Assembly: GCA_025618425.1 (NCBI GenBank)
Contig: CM046837.1
Location: forward strand, 23,239,488-23,303,487
DNA from: Heliocidaris tuberculata
Lineage: Eukaryota > Echinodermata > Echinoidea > Camarodonta > Echinometridae
Length of the DNA: 64,000 nt
Direction of reading: 5' to 3'
Made by a program: the position numbers and the translations under genes. Each line of letters begins with the position of its first letter. The first letter of the stretch is position 1. The notes under the pieces are model-generated. The model saw nothing but the letters and a program-made list of their open reading frames with translations, ran no database searches and was not told where the DNA came from. This document shows, one piece after another, positions 24,225 through 34,974 of the stretch.

Positions 24225-24345
24225 TCCTAATGTTAACCCCTGACGAAACATTATAGCTAACCTTAGACCTAACCTAAAACCCCATAGAAACCCTTACCCT
24301 AATCCTAACCCAATATCTAGCCATAGCAGTGGTTGTGTCACCAGG
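24225..24345. repeat. Copy of the CCTAACCC-bearing dispersed repeat
   Basis: ACCTAACCTAAAACCCCATAG and CCCTTACCCTAATCCTAACCC, ending near GTGTCACC as in the copy at 31.4 kb. The left end is not clear. Confidence 0.4.
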
Positions 24346-24969
24346 TTATGTTCGAGCAGTGTAATTTCATTTGTGTGAAAGGGGTGTTTTGGGCCCATCC
24401 ACTTTGTTTGATAGGAGCTAGGCTGTGTCCTGGCTATTCTATCTATTATGTATCATCCTCATGTCTCGCCACCTCACCCCACCAGCCCTCATCCATCTTC
24501 CAGGCCCAGTTTTCACGAGAACTTTAGGGTTCGTTGGCAGAATACTGTAATAAGGTGCTGTTTTTTGGCTTGTCTCTTTTTCCCCGGTTAAATGAAATTC
24601 ATACCGATATTAGGTTTTTAAATTCATTTGTATTAATGACTTCTTTGCCCTTACTACATGCAGAAGAATAGATGTAATTTAGCAGTGCTGCTGTTGATGG
24701 TTTAATTATTTTGTAATTATTATGACTACAATCGTCCCTTATTTCACTGCCTCGGGAAGGAATAGGTCTGAAATGAGATAGAGATATACCACACAAAGTT
24801 ACATTCATGGTCCTTTGTTTGTGTGTTGTTGTTTTCTTCAATGGCAAAGAATACAAACTGATGTTAATGATTATGCTCAGGTTTACGCAGAGTCCGTGGC
24901 TAAACACTCATTGGTGTAGGAAGGTAATTTGGTCGCTTTGAATGACGGTGATTTTTATCAGTTCTGTGA

Positions 24970-25112
24970 CAAGTCATGTCGCAGTGACAATTGCTTCGCA
25001 GGCAACATACCTAATACTAAACCTTACCCCAACTCTAACCATAAACAAGATCGCAACCATAACCCTTAACCCTGTATCTTTATGAAATAAAGCCCAGAGC
25101 AACTGTTGGCAG
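24970..25112. repeat. Copy of the CCTAACCC-bearing dispersed repeat
   Basis: TGTCGCAGTGACAATTGCTTCG is followed by ACCTAATACTAAACCTTACCC, CATAACCCTTAACCC, AGAGCAACTGTTGGC and GTCGG. This has the layout of the better-preserved 31.4-kb copy. Confidence 0.5.
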
Positions 25113-25715
25113 AGCATTTTGTCGGATGACATTTTAATCTCATATTCATGTCTATGTGTTACATGTATGTGAATTGATAATTCTAATCATTGCTCTCTAT
25201 ACCATGTCAGCCCCTACCCTACCCAATCACTCTCACGGATGGTTCCGTATGCCTTTGAAAACTGGGCCTCAGTCCCCCCATCCAAGCCTGTCTCTCCCAG
25301 ACATCTAATTCATCTCACGGACCCATTAAAACAAACTCCAATTTGGCCGAATTTAGCCTGGGGGTATGTTCCCGCTTTTCAGTCCATTCATCGAAAGTCA
25401 CCCTCTGTTATCCGTGGCTAATGTGAATATCAAAATTGCAAGAAAGCATTAAAAAATATTCAAACAAATTAAAAAGGATGAGATGAACAAGCGTTTACTT
25501 TCGGAAATGAAAAGGCATCCATGAGGCTTATTGGTGAACTATATTCATCGAGCTACCAGACTTTGCTACATGCCCCTTTTGTACCGATTTTAATACGTGA
25601 CGGTTCGAATGAGATTGGAGTATATTGTTAATCTTTTAAACGAGGATGCGGCAAGATATTAAAAGGATGGAAAATGATACCTCCCTTAATTTTCTCAACT
25701 TTATATTTTGTCTGC

Positions 25716-25777
25716 TCAGAGCAAGAAAGATGTAAACACCGCAATGTGTTAATGCTCTTCTGGCTCTCAGCTGATAA
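25716..25777. repeat. Short dispersed hairpin
   Basis: CTCAGAGCAAGAAAGATGTAAAC and GTTAATGCTCTTCTGGCTCTC form an imperfect inverted repeat of the same type as at 23,035. Confidence 0.55.
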
Positions 25778-25864
25778 TTTATTTGATGACATAAAGAACA
25801 TCATCTGGAGGATAAAGTATTTGTAAGAGAACAGATTTTTGTATTGTAGTCATTGGCTTGTACT

Positions 25865-26525
25865 CTGAACTCTGGTTTAACTTAAACTCCAGTCTAAGTT
25901 AAACCAGAGTTTAATTAAAACTGACTTAGACCGCAAGCCCAGTCTAAATTTCTGTACAAAGTTAAACCACTCTTAGACTGGAGCTTTTAAGTTAAACTGG
26001 AGTTCAGAATGTGATTTTCTAAAACACTGGTTTAAAGGGCAAGTTTAGACTGGTTTTAAACTAAACTTACTAACTTAGACAGTGGTTTAAGTTAAACAGG
26101 ATTTCAGAATACGGGCTATTGAGATTAATAAAAGCCTAAAGGCACGTTGGTTCGACATTATTAATCTTCATTTTGTGAAAGATTAGGGTTATAGGCCCGT
26201 ATTCTGAACTCTGGTTTAACTTAAACTCCAGTCTAAAGTTAAACCAGAGCTTTAATCAAAACTGACTTAAACCGTAAGTTCCATCTAAATTTTTGTACAA
26301 AGTTAAGCCATACTAGACTGGCGTTTAAGTTAAACCAGATTTCAGAATGTGATTTTCTAAAACTCTGGTTCAAAGGGCAGTTTTACACTGGGTTTAAACC
26401 ACACTTAGACCACGGTTTAAGTTAAAAGGAGTTCAGAATACAGGCTATCGAGATTGATAAAAGCCTAAAGGCACGTTGGTTAGACATTATAAATCTTCAT
26501 TTCTTGAAAGATAAGGGTTATAGGG
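25865..26525 (+). repeat. Tandem duplication of a ~335-bp block carrying a GTTTAA-rich palindromic element
   Basis: Block 1 (about 25,865-26,197) and block 2 (about 26,200-26,525) share the element (CTGAACTCTGGTTTAACTTA at the left, GTTCAGAATACGGGCTAT at the right) and the following unique-looking segment TAAAAGCCTAAAGGCACGTTGG. The element has multiple internal inverted copies of CTGGTTTAACTT. A decayed fragment lies at about 31,255-31,320. Confidence 0.75.
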
Positions 26526-27460
26526 TTTTGATTTTGATTTGGTCTGAGGTTAGGTTTAGGGTTATGATTATAGTTAGGTATAGAAGCAGGTCGAAGCTGA
26601 AAGTAGGAAGTTTGTTAGTATTAGAAATTGACAGTGGAGCTTCACTATTTCTACAAACTGTCTAAATTCAGCTCTGAAACACCATATCAATGAGTCACAG
26701 TTCTCCCTCAACCTCTCTCTCCCTCTCACTCTTCCTCTTGCCCCTCTCCCTTTCTCTCCCCCTCTCTTGCTCTCTTTCTCTCTCTCTCTCTTTCTCTACA
26801 TGGATCATTCTTTCGTACAATACCATGTTCTATAGCCTTCCTTGTCACATTGCACTATCAAATGAAAGAACCTGATATCAATGCACTTTCCGTCCCGCCT
26901 TCGTGCATCGGCCTCTGCCCAAATCAAGCGACAAATTGGCCAGTGCTTCTGATTGCATAAGTAATCAAAGATTGTTGTTAGACTAGCTTAGATTCCGCGG
27001 CCTTGATCGGCGCTTGGAAGAACTTGGATGGGGCAGGCGCCCTTGAACTAGGGTGCTACCGAATCGGTCTGCTGTTTCCACCTCATCGGAGAGAAATTTA
27101 TCTGCCACAACGAATCATTCTCTATCCAGGTGATTTATTGAAAATACAAACGCAACTGCCCTATGCCGTCTTTGTTGTATCAAGGAGTTCCTTGGTTATA
27201 TGATCTTCATGCTGAGGAAGGAGAAGGAATGGAGGGAGAGAGAGAGAGAGAGTCTGTATGGTGAGAAAATAATGAGAGAGAGAAAAGGGGATGGAAGAAA
27301 ATTAATACCGGTGTTTTTTTAATTTCAAAATAATGTTAGGTTTTGTTCCCCCCCCCCCCCCCCTTGTCCATTATGCAAGGTCTAATAGTTTGGGGGAGGG
27401 ATAATTGTCCTCTTTTTTTTAGTCCATATCATTATATTGATTTGTACTTCTCTGCCCATC
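26526..27460. other. Non-coding stretch with CT tracts
   Basis: CT-rich tract at 26,700-26,800 and GA tract at 27,232-27,290. An open frame at 27,003-27,203 shows no recognisable domain. TTAGGGTTATG-like text near 26,560 resembles the CCTAACCC repeat in inverse. Confidence 0.4.
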
Positions 27461-27462
<2 letters not shown>

Positions 27463-27497
<35 letters not shown>

Positions 27498-27591
27498 TTT
27501 CTCTCTCCCTCTCCCTCTTCCTCTCTCCCTCTCCCTCCCACTTTCTCTATTCCTTTCCTCTTTCTCCCTCTTTCTCCCTCTTTTCCTCCCA

Positions 27592-27626
<35 letters not shown>
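27463..27626. repeat. CT microsatellite
   Basis: Long CTCTCT/CCTCTT tract. Open frames on both strands are artefacts. Confidence 0.9.
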
Positions 27627-27630
<4 letters not shown>

Positions 27631-27643
27631 ATTAAACTCTTAA

Positions 27644-28222
27644 AGGGATACTTTGGTAGGCCTGCATGGGCAATTTCCGATGAGAGAGGAAAATATACTC
27701 GGAGCTTCGTGTCACTTCGATACAAGGACTTCCATCGCACGTGCTAAAACATGTGATTCATACTGGACCACCTCTGAGATAAGACTGGCTTGTGTTTTAA
27801 ATTTCGCGCGGTGGGAAAGTAATCAAACATATGGAAAAGTAATTACAGAGCCAGCTCTCTGGTAGAGCCTGGGATTAGTTACGTAATCGTGGCGACAACG
27901 AGTCGCGGCAGGGCAGTGCAGAAGCGATGGCTAGACTAATCAACCAGAAGTTAACCGTGTTTTGTATTTGGAAATATTTCAGCATTACACTAAACTTGTT
28001 TGGGGGAACGAGGTTACAACCAGTTACAAGACTAAGAGCCCGGGACTGGTTAAACCCGAAGTATTCGCCGAGCTCCAGTTCGGTCAACTTCGTGCCGTCC
28101 GATCATTTATGACCTTAGTCCGACGGCCTCGCACAACGGGCGTGCTATGTGTACAAGTAAACGAGCCTTTTGCAAATTCCGCACGATTTCATTTCCCCAT
28201 GAGTTCTCATTAGACTGCCCCT
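27644..28222. mobile_element. Possible TTAA-flanked element, GC-richer than its surroundings
   Basis: TTAA at 27,640-27,643 and 28,223-28,226. The ends read AGGGATACTTTGG and, in reverse complement, AGGGGCAGTCTAATG, so only the first five or so bases match. The interior is GC-richer and not obviously palindromic, with several short open frames on both strands and no recognised domain. It could instead be single-copy DNA bounded by chance TTAA. Confidence 0.35.
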
Positions 28223-28389
28223 TTAATGGGATATTTTCTCTCTTATCTCTCCCATTTCTTCAATATCTCACACCTACCCTCACTCCTTACTCTTTTTCCC
28301 TTTCATATTTTTAAATCATATTTGGGGCTAATTGTTGATAATTCACAGGATGAATCTCCTCATAGCCTTCACAGAACATTCTCTGTTGG

Positions 28390-28672
28390 GAGCAGAATGG
28401 TGTTGTGGTCTAGTGGACAAGTTACAGTACCGCAGATCACAAGGTATGGGGTTTGATTCCCTGCTGCAGCACTAACGTCCTTTGGCAGGACATTAATCTA
28501 CATTTGCCGCACTCTACCCAGGTGTATTAAGTGTGTACCCGGTAGGATTCATTCCTTGAATGCCTCATGCTTCGGTTTACTGTGCTACACCTGGGGTAAT
28601 GATATGATTGCAGGGCCCTCAGGGAGAACAGTATTTAGTACTGATGAGGCTACCCTGGGTAATATTATTATT
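28390..28672 (+). mobile_element. tRNA-derived SINE, ACCCAGGTGTA-core family, full copy
   Basis: The head has TGGTCTAGTGGACAAG (A box) and GGTTTGATTCC (B box). The body has GGCAGGACATTAATCTACAT, CTACCCAGGTGTATTAAGTG and ACCCGGTAGGATTCATTCC. The tail has GGGTAATATTATTATTG. This is the best complete member in the window. Confidence 0.8.
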
Positions 28673-28673
28673 G

Positions 28674-28730
28674 TTAACTCATACTCTTTTAACACTGCGT
28701 TAATGCCCTTCTAGCTCTCAACATATATCA
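28674..28730. repeat. Short dispersed hairpin abutting the SINE tail
   Basis: CTCATACTCTTTTAACACTGCG is followed by GTTAATGCCCTTCTAGCTCTC, an imperfect inverted repeat of the 23,035 type. Confidence 0.5.
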
Positions 28731-29490
28731 TTCTATGCAGGGTACCCCAACCAACTCTGCATAAAAAGGAGACACGCATCCTTTATTTTTTCGTACACAC
28801 GTAACTGATCGAAATTATGTTGAATATGTAGTGTTGTTTTCCTAGTTGAACTAATCCCCCTAATGTTGCCATATCAGCCAGCCAATTTATGACTTTATGC
28901 ACCATTTCCTCTTATAAGCAGATTGTAAAAAATTGAAATGATCACATCACATGGTCCATTGCTTATATGGGAATGAATCTCCATATTCTGCATTGATGGA
29001 AATCAAATATATTTCCTATATTGTTCATGCATAAAATATGCATTAGGATGGCACAAAGTTTTGTCTCATTAGTATAATAGTTTTGCCTTTCGCGCATGTG
29101 CCTTATTAATACATGAATGAAACAGCAGAAACGCAGTTACAACAGAAATGTATCATTTCTAAATTCAACCAAAACAGCAGCCATAATTGACAAGAAAAAA
29201 ATGATGACAACATATTTCTTACTGAAACAAGAGGGGGTTGGTAAAGAAAACTGGAAAGATTTAATGTACAGAATGGCTACAACATTCTCTAGATTTTGAA
29301 GAAAACTTGGCCAATTTCTCCTCTGAATTCTGCATTAGTGATGATGGCAACGACAATGTGCAGGAGAGTGTGCATGTGTGTATGTGCAAAGGAACCATGT
29401 TACTAAAAAATGTGATTTTTCTCTCATAAATTAGCCTAATTGCTGACTTCCCCTGGCAGATTTTCTCCCTTTGCCACTGCCAAGGCATCC
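28731..29490. other. Non-coding stretch
   Basis: No gene is recognised. Confidence 0.4.
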
Positions 29491-29496
29491 ATTATA

Positions 29497-30535
29497 CAGT
29501 GCGTCCCAGAAAAAACGAAACCCTAAAGCAAAGGGTTATTGTGACCACACTATGTGCTCTATGACAATAATTATCTTTTTTTCCAAAAACTAGAAGTATT
29601 ATGCTTTTAAATGATACCTTGATTTCATCCATCTGTACATGCTTTACCGAGCGGCAGCATTTTGAAAATGACATGTAAAAACTCACTTGTGCCAGATTTG
29701 GGTAAACCATGAAAACGTTAGGATCACATGCGAACATGACACAAGGGAAATACCAACTTTAAGAGATATGATACGGGAAATTCCCTCGTGTGATGACATG
29801 CATTCAATCAGAAATTCACAAAACACGGGTCAATACCAATTTCCAGTGGTGGCAGGGGTGTAAGCCCCCCAATTTCATAAATCAATGAATTTCCCTCAAA
29901 AGATGAAAAAGTGCCCCTCCTGTGATAGGAAAGGTGCCCCTCCTGAGGTGGGAAATTACCATAATCTTGATATTTTTTCTGCCTTATGTGCCCTTTCAAC
30001 CTTGTATTTTCTTTTGATGACAGTGAAAAGTGCCACTAACTTTACTTTTATGAAAAATATCACCTTTCTGTCCGCTTTGTTCTTGCAGTTCTTCAAAATT
30101 CAAAAAATTCCTTTTCATTTCGATTGCAGGTACCATTTCAATACAAAACATGCCCTTTCTTTACCTCCAACATCGACAAAACATTGACCATCCTTTATTT
30201 TATGATGAGGGCATTATCCTTACCCTCGTTATTGAAAGAAACAAATGAAAACAGTCTTCTCGCAGGGTTTTAAAAGTCATGTTACATTTGGGTCATGTTC
30301 ACATGTGATCCTTATGTTTTCACGGTTTTACCCAAATCTGGCACAACTGAGTTTTTAGATGTCATTTTCAAAATGCTGCTGCTCGGTAAAGCATGTACGG
30401 ATGGATGCCATCAAGGTATCATTTAAAAGCATAATACTTTTAGTTTATGGAAAATAAATAATTATTGTCATACAGCACATAATGTGGTCACAATAACCCT
30501 TTGTTTTAGGGTTTCGTTTTTTCTGGGACGCACTG
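29497..30535. mobile_element. Tc1/mariner-type MITE with long TIRs, intact copy
   Basis: TA at 29,495-29,496 and 30,536-30,537 flanks 1039 bp beginning CAGTGCGTCCCAGAAAAAAC and ending in its complement. The inverted arms extend roughly 220 bp (TGTGACCACACTATGTGCTC, CATGCTTTACCGAGC, and complements). The interior carries TGCCCCTCCTGAGGTGGGAAA. TA target and CAGTGCGTCCC-type ends fit the Tc1/mariner superfamily. No transposase is visible. The sister at 46,826-48,457 lies in opposite orientation. Confidence 0.85.
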
Positions 30536-30539
30536 TATA

Positions 30540-31320
30540 TCTTTGAAGATCAAATTGAAACTGCCAAATCCCAGCGAATATCGCGAAGTAGCTCTAATTG
30601 ATAACATGATACTCGCTAGCTCTCATTTCTAGAGGCCAGTGGGCGCATCTATATAGCCTGTTCACACAATTAGATTTCTACGAAAATGTTATAAAGAAAC
30701 GTCATATCAAGGATCAGTCATTATTTAGCAAAAGGAGAGTACTTACATGAAAAAAGGAGAGTACGTGTATAAAGAAACATCGTATAAAAAAAAAATAGTT
30801 TCAAAGAGGTCAGCTGAATCTTTGGTTTAGTATTCTACTAATTCAGTTAAAGATAAAGTTGAGTTCTAGTCATGAGATTGAATTGTGAAAGAAACTGTCT
30901 CAAAGCAATTGGAAAAGGTTGAAATAGCACATAAGAATTGGTGTATATGCTGTAAGGTTTTGGAATCACCAACATGATGAGAAATTGACTCAATCCTGCT
31001 GAGAGTCACATGCACTGCACACAGAAATGTGTATATGGGACTACACACAAATTTCAGCTGTTTCTTGTCATATTTTGAATGTGAGAGCATTTGAAGAGCA
31101 ATTCCTTTCAGGGGACATATCTACTATGCTAATCTTCCAAACCAACATAAAAAGAATGAGAAAGCTCACAAATTATTTTTCACCTTTCCCAGAACTCAAG
31201 CTTCCCTTCAAACCTGATGCTCTGTCTAAAGAAAACTAAGACCTCTGTCTAAATTCCTTTGTTAAAGCCTGACTTCAGACCCAGGGACAGGTTTAAAATT
31301 CAGCAGAATACAGGCCTATA
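30540..31320. other. Non-coding stretch with old repeat fragments
   Basis: No gene is seen. 31,020-31,210 resembles 16,925-17,340, and 31,255-31,320 resembles the GTTTAA-rich element at 25.9 kb. Confidence 0.4.
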
Positions 31321-31326
31321 TGTTAA

Positions 31327-31398
31327 CCCATTAACTACTGAATTTTCTTATTCACATAGGCTTAATACAGGAACTATCCGGTTCCCGTAGGCAATGGG
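31327..31398. mobile_element. 72-bp TTAA-flanked mini-MITE, copy 2
   Basis: TTAA at 31,323-31,326 and 31,399-31,402. It begins CCCATTAACTACTGAA and ends CCGTAGGCAATGGG. It matches the reverse complement of 21,945-22,016. Confidence 0.65.
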
Positions 31399-31435
31399 TT
31401 AAGTGTCGGCTTTTGTCATGGTGTTGCAGTTCCTT

Positions 31436-31645
31436 GACATTTGCTCCTGCGACAATTGCTCCGGTCTAACTTTGCCATGTTAATCCTAAACCTAAACCTA
31501 ACCCTAACCCTAACCCTAATCCTAATCTTCACATTGTCCTGAACAAAAAAAACAAGTCATGACCTTGACCTTAACCTTTGACCTTTCGAGATAGGGACGG
31601 CGGAGCAAATGTCGCAGGAGCAAATGTCGGGTCACCGGTGTTGCT
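31436..31645. mobile_element. Best copy of the TTGCTCC / CCTAACCC dispersed element
   Basis: ACATTTGCTCCTGCGACAAT and TTGCTCCGG at the left are matched in inverse by GGAGCAAATGTCGCAGGAGC at the right. The middle carries CCTAACCCTAACCCTAACCC. Ends in both orientations suggest a small MITE that has picked up or evolved telomere-like text. Confidence 0.65.
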
Positions 31646-32280
31646 CGAGGACGCAACCTTCTTTTTTACTATAAAATATTTTGCTATGCGATGTAGGCCT
31701 ACCTTTTCATGACTTTCAGACTACCAAGAAATTACTACTTATATCATAAAGCTATACAATTTTTCGTTTAGGTATAATTGTTAGTAGTCTGAATGGGTCT
31801 AGTAGATGACTGCCCTGATATAACTGAGCCCCTTTGTCCAGTTTCAGTTTTAGTCTAGATTTGGTTTTGATATGGTAATCCCCACTGTCCTTGCATGTTA
31901 ATTCTTTGCTCTAGAATTTCCTGTTCTTCTCCATTTAAGTATGTAATTCATCTGCATTTATTGCTTGAGAGTGCAGTTTAAGGAGGAGTTTTATTGTAAC
32001 TAGACATTAACTAGACAGTGAATAATGTTAAATAAGTTTTGAATTGAAATAATGTTTTAAAAGGGCAAATCAACGTGTACGGTTTATCTCACTCATGAAA
32101 ATACTTAATTAATCAATATAACATGTATAAATATCATTAAAATATTAATGAGTTTGGTTATCACACATATCTACAAATTAATAACTGAGCTCACTGCAGT
32201 GCAGTCATGAATCTTTTCAAAGGTTTGTAGAATTTACTTAGATTTTGAGAGACATAAATTTATTTGACTTATTCCAACAC
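31646..32280. other. Non-coding stretch
   Basis: No gene or repeat is recognised. Confidence 0.45.
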
Positions 32281-32323
32281 TTTCATTTAGAGGGGGGGGG
32301 GGGCTGCCTTGGAATCAGGCTAA

Positions 32324-32721
32324 ACCCTTTCATGCAGGAATTATTTAAGGGTTAAATTGATCACATTTTGTTCCTCAAATTGGCAACAATATTTTTTCTT
32401 TTAATGCTACATGGTTCTAATAAAATGTAATGTCTTTGAAAACAATATACATGGTTAGGAACTTTGTCGAAAAGTTGAAAAAAATGGCTAGGTTTTATTA
32501 AAAAAAAAAAACAATTTTGAACCTCTCATGTGTTGCCAATTTAAAGCTTATTCTCCTTCTTAAAATTCCTGGCATCAATATGGTCATGCGACAAAAATGG
32601 ACACATTGTATGCAGAAATTTTAGGGTTTTTTTATACTCATGCATTTGGTATTTTTTTTAGGGCTCTGAATCAAAAGTTACTGAGCAAAACCACAAAATG
32701 TGGAGTGATGTCGCGAAAGGG
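32324..32721 (-). mobile_element. TTAA-type MITE (CCCTTTCAGG family), copy 2
   Basis: It is the reverse complement of the element at 18,534 along most of its length: ATTATTTAAGGGTTAAATTGA, TGTTGCCAATTTAAAGC, CCTGGCATCAATATGGTCATG, AACCACAAAATGTGG. The right flank is TTAA (32,722-32,725). The left flank has decayed to CTAA. Confidence 0.75.
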
Positions 32722-32934
32722 TTAAAGAAGAAATTAAAGTGACAGTGAGAAAATTGGAGAAAGAGGGACACAAGGGGCACATACTATAAGAAAAGCTGTT
32801 CCCACACTCTACTCTTACATCAATATTGGGCCCAGTTATCAATACAAATTTGAAACCCCTGCCACAACCGTGTCTCAGATTTTCTTTCACTCCATTGGTA
32901 ATGACCTTGAACTGAATAGGGAGTAGAAATCAAG

Positions 32935-33268
32935 GGCAGATCCAGGGGGGATGGGTGTCAGGGGGATCCGCAGCCTCCCTTTTTTTTTGTGCTTGCAAAT
33001 GGCATAGGTTCTTGTGACTTGGACCCACCCTCCGAAATGGACAGCCCTTTTTTTCCACTGCTTATTGTGGTATATTTTGCTTGTCAGAGATTATTTGGGA
33101 ATTGGATCCCCCTTTTCTTCCTCAAAACCCTTTTTTTTTCTTTTTGATTGTCAAGAGATTTTTTTTTTTGCTTGATAACCTTTTTTCTTTGCTTTTCACA
33201 TAATTTGGGGAAATTGGAACCACCCCACCCCTCTTTTTTTATACAAAATCCTGGATCCACCCCTGGAA
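32935..33268. mobile_element. Degenerate element with TCCAGGGG-type ends
   Basis: GGCAGATCCAGGGGGGATGGG at the left and CCTGGATCCACCCCTGG at the right are roughly inverted. The interior is T-rich with repeated CCC..CTTTTTT blocks. Related TCCAGGAT fragments occur near 1490 and 55,790. Confidence 0.45.
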
Positions 33269-33531
33269 AGTCTTTAGCAATGCCAGGTTCACTTGGAAAG
33301 AAATAGAGACGAAAGAAGATGTAATCAGATAGTTTAGTTTGACAGCCAGAAACACAAAAAATAACAGATTGGTTGTGCTTGTGCTGCTGTCGTAATGTTT
33401 TGGGGGTTTTGTTTTCTTTTTTTTGGTTTTTTGCTGGATCTGAGACTTCACTGCTTTCAAATTAACAGCTACTGATCAAACAAATTAAACCCAATTTAGG
33501 AAGTTAGAAACTGTAAGAAAACCAATAGTAG

Positions 33532-34150
33532 TAGTATGTTTAGTATTACTACTACTTTTGCTACTACTACCACTACTACTACTACTACTACTGCTACTAC
33601 CATTGCTCCTACTACTACTAATACCAGTGTTGGGTCCAAGACCAGAGGGTCCGAGATCAAGAACAAGATCAAGATCAGACAGTCTGAGATCCAGATCAAG
33701 ATCAAGATCCGCAGCTCAAGATCGAGATTAGAACATCTGAGATCAAGATCAGATATGTCCGAGATCAAGATCAAGATCGAGGTTACTGATGCCGATCTCG
33801 AGACTGGTCTCGAGATCAAGATCGATCTCTTGATTCGTGTTTTCGCCGATTGGTGAACGATTTTAAAAGCTTTTTTGTTTGATAATTTACGTAATAACAA
33901 TGTTGATCTCGAGCGATCTCGAGCAAAAATTCAGAGAACAGAAGCTTTGAGATCAAGATCAAGATCAAGACCAACACCTTCGAGATCAAGAAGAAGATCG
34001 AGGTTACTGATGCCGATCTCGAGACTGGTCTCGAGATCAAGATCGATCTCGAGGTACTCAACACTGACTAATACGACAACAACCAAATTACAACTACAAC
34101 TGCTACTACGACTATGACTACTGCTGCTGCTGCTGCTGCTGCTGCTATCA
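33532..34150. repeat. Compound minisatellite: CTA/CTG triplets around a GAGATCAAGATC array
   Basis: ACT triplets at 33,545-33,625, then a GAGATCAAGATC-type array to about 34,055, then CTA and CTG triplets (CTG run at about 34,118-34,146). A 55-bp segment at 33,775-33,829 is repeated exactly at 33,996-34,050. Confidence 0.8.
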
Positions 34151-34955
34151 CTACTACCACTACTATTTATAATCTTTCATGTAACTAAAAGATGGGTGAA
34201 GACAACACCAACAAAATAAAATGTGTATTGAAACAAAAAAGTAATATTCAATCTTTATCTAAAAAGCAATTTTTTTGTGGTGTGGGAGGGTTCTACTAAA
34301 ATGGATTACAAGAAATCTAGGAAAATTGCCTGCTACTTTTAGCCACTATTCTGTTGCACCTCTAAGTAGACCTAACAAATCAATATTGAACCAAGTTATC
34401 AAGTTATCAATACAAATTGGATACCCCCTTCACTTGAAGTCCTTGAACTAGGGGGTCCTTACAATGTCAGGATATGTTCCATGCAAAAGACAGAAATGAA
34501 ATTGGAGAGACAGATCTGGCAGCGAAACATGGGCATAAACAAATTTCTCCTCTTTCACTTGGAGGTTAGTCTGGCTTTGAGGCACTCAGCAGTTAACATA
34601 ATGCTGTTTTACCTAGTACTGCAATTTATGACTTCATTGTCAACTGTACGCAAATGAAATAGCAATTTCACCTTGTGCTTTTGTCAACTCTTTCTTCTTT
34701 CTTTCCTCTTCTTTCTCTCTCTCTCTTGTGCCCTTTTCTCTTGTTTTGCTGCAAAGTTTATGTTTATTATCTATTGGAAGTGAAATTCTTAGAGCAACCA
34801 GTATTTGAGCCATGTTTTTTTTTCTTTCTTTCTCTGTAAATTTTGCTAATTGAATCATGTTTTACGTGCAATTTTTGAAGGAAACAGAAAACACAGTATG
34901 TGAATTTTGTATGTGTTAGTCTTTGTGCTAATTTTACTAGGATATTTTATCCGTA
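34151..34955. other. Non-coding stretch
   Basis: No gene is recognised. A CT/TTTC-rich tract lies at about 34,690-34,745. Confidence 0.4.
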
Positions 34956-34974
34956 GATCAAAATGATTAAAAAG

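Noticed and set aside
31495..31515. True telomere or chromosome end (CCTAACCC runs)
   Set aside because: Only a few units, degenerate, internal to a recurring small element.
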